A stretch of DNA of 64,000 nucleotides, from positions 682,001-746,000 of the forward strand of contig NZ_JAIEUJ010000001.1 of NCBI RefSeq assembly GCF_019802285.1, read 5' to 3'. The DNA is from Novilysobacter antarcticus (GTDB lineage: Bacteria; Pseudomonadota; Gammaproteobacteria; Xanthomonadales; Xanthomonadaceae). Below, piece by piece: positions 32,642 through 40,186 of this stretch. The translations under genes were made by a program, and so were the position numbers. Within the stretch, counting starts at the first letter, position 1. Each line of letters begins with the position of its first letter. The notes beneath the pieces are model-generated. The model ran no database searches, had not been told where the DNA came from, and worked only from the letters and a program-made list of their open reading frames with translations.

Positions 32642-34009
32642 TTGGCCAGATCACGTGCCTCCGGTACCGACGCTTCGGTCGTAACGCCTGACTTGCTGAG
32701 CGTGGGCAAGAGCGCGCTGCAACCCCTTGCGGAGCGGATGCGGCCGAGCTCGCTCGACGAGATGGTCGGCCAGCGGCGCCTGCTCGCTCCCGAGTCGGCA
32801 CTGCGTCGCGCGGTGGAGTCCGGCCACGCCCATTCGATGATCCTGTGGGGACCGCCGGGCTGCGGAAAAACCACTTTCGCGCTGCTGCTGGCGCAGTACA
32901 CCGATGCGGAGTTTCGGGCGATTTCGGCGGTCCTGTCGGGCCTCCCGGAAGTGCGCAAGGTGTTGGCCGAGGCAGCGCAGCGTTTCGCCGAAGGACGGCG
33001 GACGGTGCTGTTCGTGGACGAGGTGCACCGGTTCAACAAGACCCAGCAGGACGCGTTCCTGCCGCACATCGAGCGCGGCACGATCCTGTTTGTTGGGGCG
33101 ACGACCGAGAATCCGTCGTTCGAGCTTAATTCCGCGCTGCTTTCCCGCTGCCGCGTGCATGTCATGGACCCGGTGTCCGCCGACGATATCGCGATCGCAT
33201 TGCGCCGCGCGCTCGATGACACCGAACGTGGGCTGGGTCGGCAGGACCTGACGGTCACTGACGACGCATTGCTAGAGATTGCGGGCGCTGCGGATGGCGA
33301 CGTACGGCGCGGCTTGACGCTGCTGGAAATCGCCGCAGAACTCGCCCTGGGCGAGCGGGGTGAGATCACACCGGCGACTCTCCTCCAGGTCCTGGCCGAT
33401 CGGACCCGCCGCTTCGACAAGGGTGGCGAGCAGTTCTACGACCAGATTTCCGCGCTGCACAAATCGGTGCGCAGCTCCAACCCCGACGCCGCGCTGTATT
33501 GGTTCGCGCGGATGCTGGACGGCGGCTGCGATCCGGCATATCTGGCCCGCCGGCTGACCCGCATGGCGACCGAGGATATCGGGCTGGCCGACCCGCGCGC
33601 CCAGCAGATGGCGATCGACGCGTGGGATACCTACGACCGCCTCGGCAGCCCGGAGGGCGATCTCGCCCTGGCTCAACTGGTCATCTATCTGGCCAGCACG
33701 GCCAAGTCCAATGCCACCTACACGGCGTGGAACGCCGCCCGCCGGGACGTGCGTGAGCACGGCACGCAGGAGGTGCCGATGCATCTGCGCAACGCGCCGA
33801 CCAAGCTGATGAAGGAACTGGGCTACGCCAAGGGCTACCAGTACGACCATGACGCGGCCGACGGCATCGCGCTGGACCAGACGGGTTTTCCCGATGCGAT
33901 GGGCGAGCAGGTCTACTACCGCCCGGTAGAGCGGGGCATGGAAATCAAGCTGAAGGAAAAGATCGACCGGATACGCGCCGCGCGCAAAGCCGCGGCGAAG
34001 CCAAAGTAG
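32642..34009 (+). CDS. rarA: Replication-associated recombination protein A (RarA/MgsA)
   Basis: AAA+ ATPase of about 455 residues acting at stalled replication forks. The clamp-loader-like core has PLAERMRPSSLDEMVGQ near residue 28, Walker A GPPGCGKTTFALLL (about 70), Walker B VLFVDEVHRFNKTQQDAF (about 120) and the sensor GATTENPSFELNSALLSRC. The tetramerisation domain follows (KSVRSSNPDAALYWFARMLDGG, ATEDIGLADPRA). The start used is TTG at 32642, 13 bases after lolA; in-frame GTG codons a few residues in are alternatives. Both ends are otherwise complete. Confidence 0.94.
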   Translation: MARSRASGTDASVVTPDLLSVGKSALQPLAERMRPSSLDEMVGQRRLLAPESALRRAVESGHAHSMILWGPPGCGKTTFALLLAQYTDAEFRAISAVLSGLPEVRKVLAEAAQRFAEGRRTVLFVDEVHRFNKTQQDAFLPHIERGTILFVGATTENPSFELNSALLSRCRVHVMDPVSADDIAIALRRALDDTERGLGRQDLTVTDDALLEIAGAADGDVRRGLTLLEIAAELALGERGEITPATLLQVLADRTRRFDKGGEQFYDQISALHKSVRSSNPDAALYWFARMLDGGCDPAYLARRLTRMATEDIGLADPRAQQMAIDAWDTYDRLGSPEGDLALAQLVIYLASTAKSNATYTAWNAARRDVREHGTQEVPMHLRNAPTKLMKELGYAKGYQYDHDAADGIALDQTGFPDAMGEQVYYRPVERGMEIKLKEKIDRIRAARKAAAKPK

Positions 34010-34041
34010 AGAGCTGAAGCCACGAGCGTTCGCTCATCCCG

Positions 34042-34617
34042 TCACAGACGCGAAACATGCGGATTGTCCGGCACGTACCAGCGCCACGGCAGCTCGGTCG
34101 CCCGCGAAATGCCGATGCGTGTGGTCACCACGGGAGTAGGCGGGGGAGGGACGCCGTCGTCGAGCAACCGGAAAGGCCCGCTCAGCAGATCCGTCGCGTC
34201 ATCCTCGCCGGTGATGCCAAGCGCCTGCGCAAGCCTTGCTGGCCCGCGGCACAGATCCAGATCGCGTCGCGCCTTGGTGCGTGCTTCCCGCATCCGTTCC
34301 AGCCCGGCAACAGGCTCAAGCGCCCTGATCAGCACGGCGGTGCCTTCGCCTTCATTCCCGCACACGACGTTCGCGCACCAGTGGATGCCGTAGCTGAGGT
34401 AAACGTAAAGCCGACCGGCGGGGCCGAACATAGTCGCGTTCCGGGTGGTCTGGCCCCTGTGCGAATGCGACGCGGGATCGCCGGAACCGGTGTAGGCCTC
34501 GACCTCGACAATCCGGCCGGCGCGTCCGTCGGCGGCCACCAGCAATTTATTCAACAGAGCCGGACCGAGCTCGGTCGCGGCCCGCTGGTAGAAGGTAACT
34601 GGAGGGGTTTCTGTCAA
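34042..34617 (-). CDS. DNA-3-methyladenine glycosylase, AAG/MPG family
   Basis: Base-excision repair glycosylase of 191 residues that removes alkylated purines. Family features are the catalytic Glu in GRIVEVEAYTGSGDPASHS (about residue 40), GPAGRLYVYLSYGIHWCANVV, LIRALEP, and LCRGPARLAQALGI near 125. The end is the typical PWRWYVPDNPHVSRL. It is convergent with rarA; between the two stops is only a small 5-base stem (34024-34035) without a T-run. Confidence 0.93.
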   Translation of the reverse strand: MTETPPVTFYQRAATELGPALLNKLLVAADGRAGRIVEVEAYTGSGDPASHSHRGQTTRNATMFGPAGRLYVYLSYGIHWCANVVCGNEGEGTAVLIRALEPVAGLERMREARTKARRDLDLCRGPARLAQALGITGEDDATDLLSGPFRLLDDGVPPPPTPVVTTRIGISRATELPWRWYVPDNPHVSRL

Positions 34618-34742
34618 CGTGCGAATGGTTCAATCGTCAGCGTTTGCTACGCAGCTGTGCGCCGCCGAGGGAGGTACCAGCGCGAGTGCGGATCGCAGCG
34701 GCATCCGAAATGGAGGCCGCTGCGCAGCAGTCCCGTATCGAC

Positions 34743-35195
34743 TCAGTCCTCGGTGATCGGCTCACCGGCAATCCGCGCCTGGCGACCGACGCTGCTCAGT
34801 ATGTTCATCGCCACCAGCAGCCCGCGCCGCGCATCCTCGTCACGGTTGAACTGGCGGATGCCCTGCCACAGCGTCGGCGGGGTCTCCACGCGTCCCGCCT
34901 GTGCGGTGGAATGGCGGGTGATGTTGCTCAGGTTCCATGCCCCGGCCACCACTTCCTCGTAGCCCTTCATCAGCTTCTGCACCATCGCGTCGTCGGCCAT
35001 GTCAACGACATCGGACACAGCCGACAACAGGTCGACAACGTTGTGCAGCCGTTTGCCCTGCAACAGCGGCGCCAGTTTGGCGACGATGTCGGCGATGCCT
35101 TCCAGAGTGGCCTGGTCGTTCAACTCGGGGGACTGGCGTGCCAGATCCGCGAGCGAGCCCATCGGCTGGGCCTGTAGTTCCATTTCGTTACTCAT
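34743..35195 (-). CDS. DUF1641 domain protein
   Basis: A 150-residue helical protein of the DUF1641 family, which often accompanies flavoproteins or formate dehydrogenases; no biochemical role is established. The domain runs over about residues 30-140, with LEGIADIVAKLAPLLQGKRLHNVVDL and VQKLMKGYEEVVAGAWNL. It lies 12 bases downstream of the SQR-like gene and is the last gene of the operon. Confidence 0.85.
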   Translation of the reverse strand: MSNEMELQAQPMGSLADLARQSPELNDQATLEGIADIVAKLAPLLQGKRLHNVVDLLSAVSDVVDMADDAMVQKLMKGYEEVVAGAWNLSNITRHSTAQAGRVETPPTLWQGIRQFNRDEDARRGLLVAMNILSSVGRQARIAGEPITED

Positions 35196-35207
35196 GTTCG
35201 CTCCTCC

Positions 35208-36398
35208 TCAGACCAGGCCGCGGGCGACGGACCAGTACACGCCACGGTTGAATGCCTTGCGCATCATCCCGCCGATCTTGGTCGCGGGGGTGGGTTGCAC
35301 GTCCTTGTCGTAGTCGTACCAGAGCGGCATTCCCGCCTCCAGGCCCATCTGCGCGACCGCCTGCACCTTGCCGTCGTATTCCGCGACAGTGTGGCCGAGC
35401 CGGATCAGGCCTGCGATGTTGTCGCAGATCACCGGCGCCTGGTTGTGGCAGCTGCCTCCCGCCTTGCTGATGGGCAGGTCCACCGTGTCGCCCATGGGGA
35501 ACACATTGGGGAACCCGTCCATCTGCATCGTCAGGCGATCGGTTGGCAACCAGCCTTCATTGTTCGGCGCCTCAGATACGTCGGAGTTGAGCACCGCATC
35601 AACCGCGCGGATCGGTGGGGTCTGCATCAGGATGTCGAAGGGTTCCTCGCCACCTTCCTCGGAGTAGGCGATCTTGGCATCCGGATCGACCCGGTTGAGG
35701 GTAAAGCCGCGTTTGTACTTGATCCCCTTGGAGTCGAAGACGCCCGGCAGCACCTCGCCGACGTCCTTTTGCAGGAACAGGCAGTTGCGCAGCAGCTGTG
35801 AAATCGTGGGGTACGTGTACACGATCTCGACCTGATCGCGAACGCCGCGTTTCCGCAGCAGGTCGTCCAGCATGAGGGTGGTCTCCATCGGCGCGATACC
35901 GCACTGATGAGGCACGTTTGGCGTCTGGGGGAAGGTCACGCCAATGAAGATGCGGCCCTTCTCGATCGTCCGCAGCTTGTTGTAAAGCTTGAGCGCGGGG
36001 TCGTGCTGGTAGAAGTGGTCTCCGCCCTCGACCAGGCCCTCGATTCGCTCGGGGGAGGGGATGCAGCCGGTCGATACGACCAGATAATCGTAGCTGTGGT
36101 CGGTGCCTGACTTGGTGCGCAGCCTGCTGTCCTTGAAATCGAACGCGGTGACTTCGTCGAGGATGAAATTGACCTCCGGACGCAGCAGCGACGCCTGCCG
36201 GCGACGCAATTCGTTCTTGTAGAACATGCCAAACGCGACGTACATGAAGGCCGGCTTGTAGTAATGCCACGGGCTGTTGGATATCAGTGAGACGCGGACT
36301 TCGCCGCGCTGGATCTCCGGATAGAGTTTGGCGACAAGGCTGTTGGCGGTCATGGTGCCGCCGATCCCTCCGCCGATCACGAAAATATCTTTTTTCAC
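35208..36398 (-). CDS. SQR-like NAD(P)/FAD-dependent oxidoreductase
   Basis: A 396-residue flavoprotein resembling sulfide:quinone oxidoreductases and flavocytochrome c sulfide dehydrogenase. The N-terminal FAD motif is VIGGGIGGTMTANSLVAKL. The second strand holds YDYLVVSTGCIPSP (Cys at about 132). Cys-containing PHQCGIAPMET (about 180) and GGSCHNQAPVICDNIAG (about 335) are at the positions of catalytic cysteines in SQR. GFPNVFPMGDTVDLP is the C-terminal FAD site. It would oxidise sulfide or another sulfur species at the inner membrane and reduce quinone. It overlaps the upstream Fe-S scaffold-like gene by four bases (ATGA). Confidence 0.85.
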   Translation of the reverse strand: MKKDIFVIGGGIGGTMTANSLVAKLYPEIQRGEVRVSLISNSPWHYYKPAFMYVAFGMFYKNELRRRQASLLRPEVNFILDEVTAFDFKDSRLRTKSGTDHSYDYLVVSTGCIPSPERIEGLVEGGDHFYQHDPALKLYNKLRTIEKGRIFIGVTFPQTPNVPHQCGIAPMETTLMLDDLLRKRGVRDQVEIVYTYPTISQLLRNCLFLQKDVGEVLPGVFDSKGIKYKRGFTLNRVDPDAKIAYSEEGGEEPFDILMQTPPIRAVDAVLNSDVSEAPNNEGWLPTDRLTMQMDGFPNVFPMGDTVDLPISKAGGSCHNQAPVICDNIAGLIRLGHTVAEYDGKVQAVAQMGLEAGMPLWYDYDKDVQPTPATKIGGMMRKAFNRGVYWSVARGLV

Positions 36399-36853
36399 AC
36401 GGACTCTCCTTCAGTTGCGCCGCCGCCAAGGCCGTCTTCATTGGTGAAAAGTTTCTGGAACGCCACGAATGGAAGCAAAATCGCCCCATGCCGGGCGGTA
36501 TGTGGCTTGGCGGCTGCGAAAATCTCGACTTCAGGCCAGTCGAGTGGGGCATCGGGTTCGAATGAACCGGAAAGCAATTGCTCAAGCTGGGTCTGGACAC
36601 GCGCCAGACCTTCCGCATTCATACCGATCGCGCGTTTCGCGGCAATTGCGGTTGAGGCCTGTCCGAGCGAGCATGCGCGGACACGATAACCAACATCGGT
36701 AACACGGCCGTTGACGATCTCGGCATCCAGGGTCAATTTGCTGCCGCAGACCTCGCTGTAGACATCGACCGAACGGGCAGGCGGCACCGGCAGGCGTTTG
36801 TCTTTTCGTACCTGCGGCACGTACTTCTTGAGTGCATCGTAGAGCGACTCCAT
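36395..36853 (-). CDS. NifU/IscU-like iron-sulfur scaffold homologue with two of three cysteines
   Basis: A 152-residue protein like the N-terminal scaffold domain of NifU/IscU. The first Cys is in SEVCGSKLTLDAEIVNG (about 36) and the second in RACSLGQASTAIAA (about 61). The third scaffold cysteine is absent: the equivalent segment reads ARHGAILLPF. It may therefore bind or sense rather than build clusters. It heads an operon with the SQR-like flavoprotein and DUF1641 gene. The ATG at 36853 has no ribosome binding site, whereas AGGAG lies seven bases before an in-frame ATC at 36880, so a rare AUC start adding nine residues is possible. Confidence 0.82.
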   Translation of the reverse strand: MESLYDALKKYVPQVRKDKRLPVPPARSVDVYSEVCGSKLTLDAEIVNGRVTDVGYRVRACSLGQASTAIAAKRAIGMNAEGLARVQTQLEQLLSGSFEPDAPLDWPEVEIFAAAKPHTARHGAILLPFVAFQKLFTNEDGLGGGATEGESV

Positions 36854-37239
36854 GGAGGGACCGTCAACTTGCGTGGCGATATCTCGTCTCCTAGATTCAC
36901 TCCAACCACCGTAGCACGGTGCCGGGAAAGGATCAGGTATCCGATCTGGGACTGCAACGCCCTTGGACGGGGCGGCATGGCTGTGCTGTTTGGCAACCGC
37001 CGGTTACCTACCGCGCCATCGCGTACTTCGCAATCTTGGTACTTATTGGGACTGTTGCGATGCAAGAATCCTAAGATATGAGGGGCTCTTTCAATATTTT
37101 TGCTGACAACCCGTTGCCTCGCGTCGAAAGCCCGAAGTGTTGCGCCATCAGACAAGGGCAGCGCAACGGTCTTTCGCTTCTCCGGGCATTCTTTGTCCTG
37201 CTGGTGTTGTGTTACAACTGGAGCCGTAGCCTAGATGCG
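36854..37239. other. Intergenic region at the left edge of the island
   Basis: No convincing gene. It contains the leader of the leftward NifU-like operon, a small inverted repeat CACCGT-AGC-ACGGTG (36907-36921), and from about 37070 a drop in GC that marks the transition to acquired DNA. The short open frame at 37078-37389 shows no recognisable protein. I found no tRNA gene and no second dif-like site here. Confidence 0.6.
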
Positions 37240-37434
37240 CTAAGAGTCACGGAAATCGTCGCATCCGGCGACGAGATTCTCAACACCCGGATCCTTGGAA
37301 TCAGGTCGAGCTACCAGAATCGCTCTCACGCGTCGTTGAGGATTAGCTATTGGGGGGCATCCCAAAGCCAGTCGATGAGCAGCCGGTGAAGGTCCTTGGC
37401 TGGCATTCCGAACCTAATCATCAGGATCTACCAT
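37240..37434 (-). pseudogene. Degenerate copy of a small hsdR-linked gene (copy 1)
   Basis: From ATG 37434, preceded by GGAGAGG, the frame reads MVDPDD and hits TAG at once. The next frame continues RFGMPA...LIDWLWDAP, and after a C6 run the first frame resumes with RRVRAILVARPD and ends LVAGCDDFRDS at 37240. All three pieces match the gene behind hsdR at 44882-45190, which has DPDDRFGMP, LIDWMWESP, KKILVARPD and LVAESDDY in one frame. Two compensating frameshifts and an internal deletion thus separate this copy from the other. Function unknown. Confidence 0.7.
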
Positions 37435-37508
37435 AATCGACCTCTCCTCCAGTTGCAGTTGTCCAGCTATTGTCCCACTACCGAGCATTCGGCGAGGGCG
37501 CAGCTCCA

Positions 37509-38030
37509 TCAGGATGGCGGTCTGGCCTTCCTGATCAGGAAGGCATGTCCACTAGGTAATGTCTCGACGTGTAGAAAGCCGCTGTTTATGAGCACCGCCC
37601 TCATCCCGTCAGAAGCAGGTAACAGACGAGCTCCAATGCGGATACCGCGTTCATCGAGCTGATCGCATAGGAATTTCGTTAGTGCCGTCATGACGCCCTT
37701 CCTACGCTGATTTGGGGCAATCCCGGCCAGCCAAAACTCATTGATCTTCACATCATGGAGATCGAGAACCGTTGTAATTCCGAACCCCGCTTTATCACCG
37801 TCAGCATCCACCATAACTATGCTGGCGGGAACTTCGTTGCCCTTTGAATCAAGCCGCGTATTAGTCGCGGCCATCTTTTGGATGTTTTGCATCAGGCCTG
37901 CGCTCGCGCGCGGATCCAGAAGGCCAGCGTCAAAGTGCCCAGTCGAAACTTCGCTCATGATCAGCTGATGAATGAAGTGACAGTCCTGCGCCCCCAATGC
38001 GGGTCTGAAGCGTACGTTCAAGGCGATCAC
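37509..38030 (-). CDS. GNAT family N-acetyltransferase
   Basis: A 173-residue acetyltransferase beginning at GTG 38030. The acetyl-CoA binding segment EFWLAGIAPNQRRKGVMTALTKFLCDQL (about 97-124) carries the R/Q-x-x-G-x-G/V motif A. Motif B follows in GMRAVLINSGFLHVE near 145. The N-terminal part has the usual FRPALGAQDCHFI start, so the GTG is preferred over the internal ATG at 37958. The substrate is unknown. It is isolated in the island, next to a broken small gene, and could be a resistance, toxin-like or modifying enzyme. Confidence 0.8.
   Translation of the reverse strand: MIALNVRFRPALGAQDCHFIHQLIMSEVSTGHFDAGLLDPRASAGLMQNIQKMAATNTRLDSKGNEVPASIVMVDADGDKAGFGITTVLDLHDVKINEFWLAGIAPNQRRKGVMTALTKFLCDQLDERGIRIGARLLPASDGMRAVLINSGFLHVETLPSGHAFLIRKARPPS
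37525..37544. repeat. Perfect 20-base palindrome
   Basis: GCCTTCCTGATCAGGAAGGC reads the same on both strands without a loop. It lies inside the last codons of the GNAT gene (AFLIRKA). It could be a protein-binding site, or a cruciform/transcription-end signal for the leftward gene, but there is no T-run. Confidence 0.5.
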
Positions 38031-38243
38031 CCTTGGAGAATTGGAATTTAATGGCTGGAAGCTGGACTTGTTATATCACAAGCAAAACCAGGCATGAGAT
38101 GCCGCATACGGTTGCATGAGGCATACACAGCCAGTCACTAAGTAGCCCCACAGAGATCCTTATGCGACACGTCGCAGCGCGGACGACTATATCTGGTCCG
38201 TTTGCCGCTACGCTTTAGAGCCAGAGGCTCAAGAAGCGGCGGC

Positions 38244-38726
38244 ATGACCTGGCAGAACGATTTGAGGCGTACGGCCCGAGACCCCGAACTGGTCGTCAAA
38301 GTCATCGCGGCCGTCGAGCTGCTGCTGGCGCGCGATTCATACCTGTTCGTCCATCGCGTCGGCGAGCGCGCGATCTCCCATCGGTTAGCAATCTACATGG
38401 AGGCACAATTCCCGGGGTGGGACGTCGACTGCGAGTACGACCGCGATGGTGAAGCGCGAAAGATGATTCCTGACGGTTCCGGGGACGACCATGACGAGGG
38501 CAGCGCGGTGTTGCCCGATATCATCGTCCACCATCGTGGGCCGGGTGGAAACCACCTCGTTTTCGAACTCAAAAAGTCCACCAATCGCGAACCGGATGAT
38601 CGGGACCTCGAAAAGTTGCGCGCCTACGGTCGCCACCTGGGCTACGACCACGGCGTCTTCATTCGCTTTGTCGTGGGACGGGCCATGCCCGACGTCAGTC
38701 GGGCGGAGTTCGTATACCCCGATTAA
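38244..38726 (+). CDS. PD-(D/E)xK-like small protein, putative nuclease
   Basis: A 160-residue protein from ATG 38244. The pattern fits the PD-(D/E)xK nuclease fold: a helix with Glu in HRVGERAISHRLAIYME, then a strand LPDIIVHHRG with the Asp, then NHLVFELKKS with the E-x-K. The acidic loop between (DGSGDDHDEGS) is exposed. After the core comes ELKKSTNREPDDRDLEKLRAY and a Tyr-rich tail. No partner methylase lies beside it. Given its place among phage-defence genes it may be a nuclease effector; alternatively it is an orphan of a larger operon. The frame extends upstream only to TTG codons. Confidence 0.6.
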   Translation: MTWQNDLRRTARDPELVVKVIAAVELLLARDSYLFVHRVGERAISHRLAIYMEAQFPGWDVDCEYDRDGEARKMIPDGSGDDHDEGSAVLPDIIVHHRGPGGNHLVFELKKSTNREPDDRDLEKLRAYGRHLGYDHGVFIRFVVGRAMPDVSRAEFVYPD

Positions 38727-38834
38727 TGAGAATGGGATCCCTTGCTTCAGGGTGCTGCGCTCGGCTGCAGCAGAGCAGCGAAAGTCGCAGTGCTTGTGTT
38801 TCGGAAGGACCACAGCGCCCGACGTGCGATGTGC

Positions 38835-39851
38835 CTAGAGCGAGTCAACGAGTTGCCTGCAAAGGTCCTTTGCCGAGAAAAAGGTCACGGTGGTCGGCAA
38901 CCGATTCGCCCGGCGGAGCACGTGGATCAGCAGACAAGCCGTATAGATCCAGCCGGTCGCATCATCGTCCGCGTCCGCGTCCAGGACGAGCGCCTTGAAT
39001 CTCTCGGCAACGGGTGGATGGGTATCCACGATCGCCGCTTGCAGGCCGGCCGGCTCCACGTGGGCTATGCAGAACGCCGCGGTCGCGAGCCCCATGATCC
39101 GCTTGTTCAGCACCTGGGAGTAGGGCTCCCCGGTCGTCGCACAGTAGTCGGCCACGTGGTCGAGCAACATGGAGCGCGCATGCACATCACAGGCACGTTC
39201 CTCTTCGACGGTGAGCGGGGGAGCATCGCATTGCGCCGCGAACTGCACGTGGCGCAGCTCGTGGAAGAAGGTCGTCGCCGCGGCGAGGCAGGCGAGATCG
39301 AACGTGGCTTTGCCTATCGGATCCAACGAAGGGTCCGGGCAGGTGCCCGGCAGCGGGATCGTGGCTGGCCATTCCAGCTCGTCCAATTGCTTCGCTTGCC
39401 AAATCAGCCGCGCGAAGTAGGTCGCTTCGTCCATCTGGGACTCGACCGAAGCGACGTCGGCATCCTCGGTGAGATCGTGCACGGAAAGGGGAACGTTCCT
39501 GGCTTGGGCGAGAAGGATGTGGGGGCTGTATGCCGTGAGCGCCTGCATCCCCATCGTCGCGATCACCCAATCGAGCGCGAAGGTTTTGTGCATCCAGCTG
39601 ACACGGTTGCCGTTGGCGCTGATGGCGGCCTCAACGTCGTCTTCCCTGAGATAGAACTCCGGCTTGAACGATTCCCAGCTCTGCCGCATCTCAGCCTCGC
39701 GTTCCGGACAGGCGCCCAACAGAACGTTCTCGACGACGTGCGGGGCAACCGGTTGATACGGGGGCATGAACGTGCACCTTGGGCAATCGGCGTGGAGATG
39801 CCGCATCTGGGCGCGCAAGCTTGACAGACGATCATCGGATTTGACTATCAC
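38835..39851 (-). CDS. Lit-like phage-exclusion metalloprotease (peptidase U49 family)
   Basis: A 338-residue protein resembling E. coli Lit, the protease that cleaves elongation factor EF-Tu when phage T4 Gol peptide appears, aborting infection. The zinc motif HExxH is HELRH at about residues 198-202 (TFFHELRHVQFA), followed by the helix EEERACDVHARSML with a probable third ligand. The N-terminus carries a CPRC pair near residue 23 that is not part of classic Lit. It stands alone on the minus strand, divergent from the Gabija-like pair. The EF-Tu target is inferred from family membership only. Confidence 0.75.
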   Translation of the reverse strand: MIVKSDDRLSSLRAQMRHLHADCPRCTFMPPYQPVAPHVVENVLLGACPEREAEMRQSWESFKPEFYLREDDVEAAISANGNRVSWMHKTFALDWVIATMGMQALTAYSPHILLAQARNVPLSVHDLTEDADVASVESQMDEATYFARLIWQAKQLDELEWPATIPLPGTCPDPSLDPIGKATFDLACLAAATTFFHELRHVQFAAQCDAPPLTVEEERACDVHARSMLLDHVADYCATTGEPYSQVLNKRIMGLATAAFCIAHVEPAGLQAAIVDTHPPVAERFKALVLDADADDDATGWIYTACLLIHVLRRANRLPTTVTFFSAKDLCRQLVDSL

Positions 39852-40186
39852 CTGATCGCGTTCGATCTGATCGCGCTAAATTCGGTTCCACGGCGTCCCC
39901 AGTGAGACCGTAAGCTCCCCCGAAAGCGTTGGGCACGTGCAACACTCAAACGGCTGTTCCAGTGATAGACATCGCAGAGTGTTTCGTTTTCCCACCAGGC
40001 GTAGACCCCAACGATGTCCGGTCATCGCCCCCAAAGCGGCCAAGGCGAAGCTCTGATGGATACCTCACTCAGAAGCCCGATCGCACGTTGGATCACAGTT
40101 ATCCTCGGCAAAACTACACTCTCCTGTAGCGCTAGGCTGTGCGCTTCGAGGGGCGGTTCGTTCTCCCACTTCCATCAAGGATGACC
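39852..40186. other. Divergent spacer between the Lit-like and Gabija-like genes
   Basis: 335 bases without a convincing gene. It must hold the promoters of both defence loci. A short open frame (39929-40129) has no similarity I recognise. I see no consensus sigma-70 box pair with good spacing and no strong operator-like palindrome. Confidence 0.5.

Noticed and set aside
29697-32801. A 1034-codon open frame on the minus strand
   Set aside because: It is antisense to ftsK, lolA and rarA, which have clear motifs. Long antisense frames are normal in high-GC DNA, and its product is low in hydrophobic core patterns and rich in His/Arg/Gln.
34024-34035. GAGCG-TT-CGCTC as terminator between rarA and the glycosylase gene
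   Set aside because: The stem is only five bases with a two-base loop and no T-run follows.
37078-37389. A 103-codon plus-strand open frame
   Set aside because: No ribosome binding site or recognisable protein, and its 3' half is antisense to the broken small gene at 37240-37434.
38155-38175. TTATGCGA as a possible inverted dif half-site
   Set aside because: Only eight bases match and the XerD arm is absent.
39929-40129. A 66-codon open frame between Lit-like and Gabija-like genes
   Set aside because: No ribosome binding site, no similarity and irregular composition; more likely promoter-region spacer.
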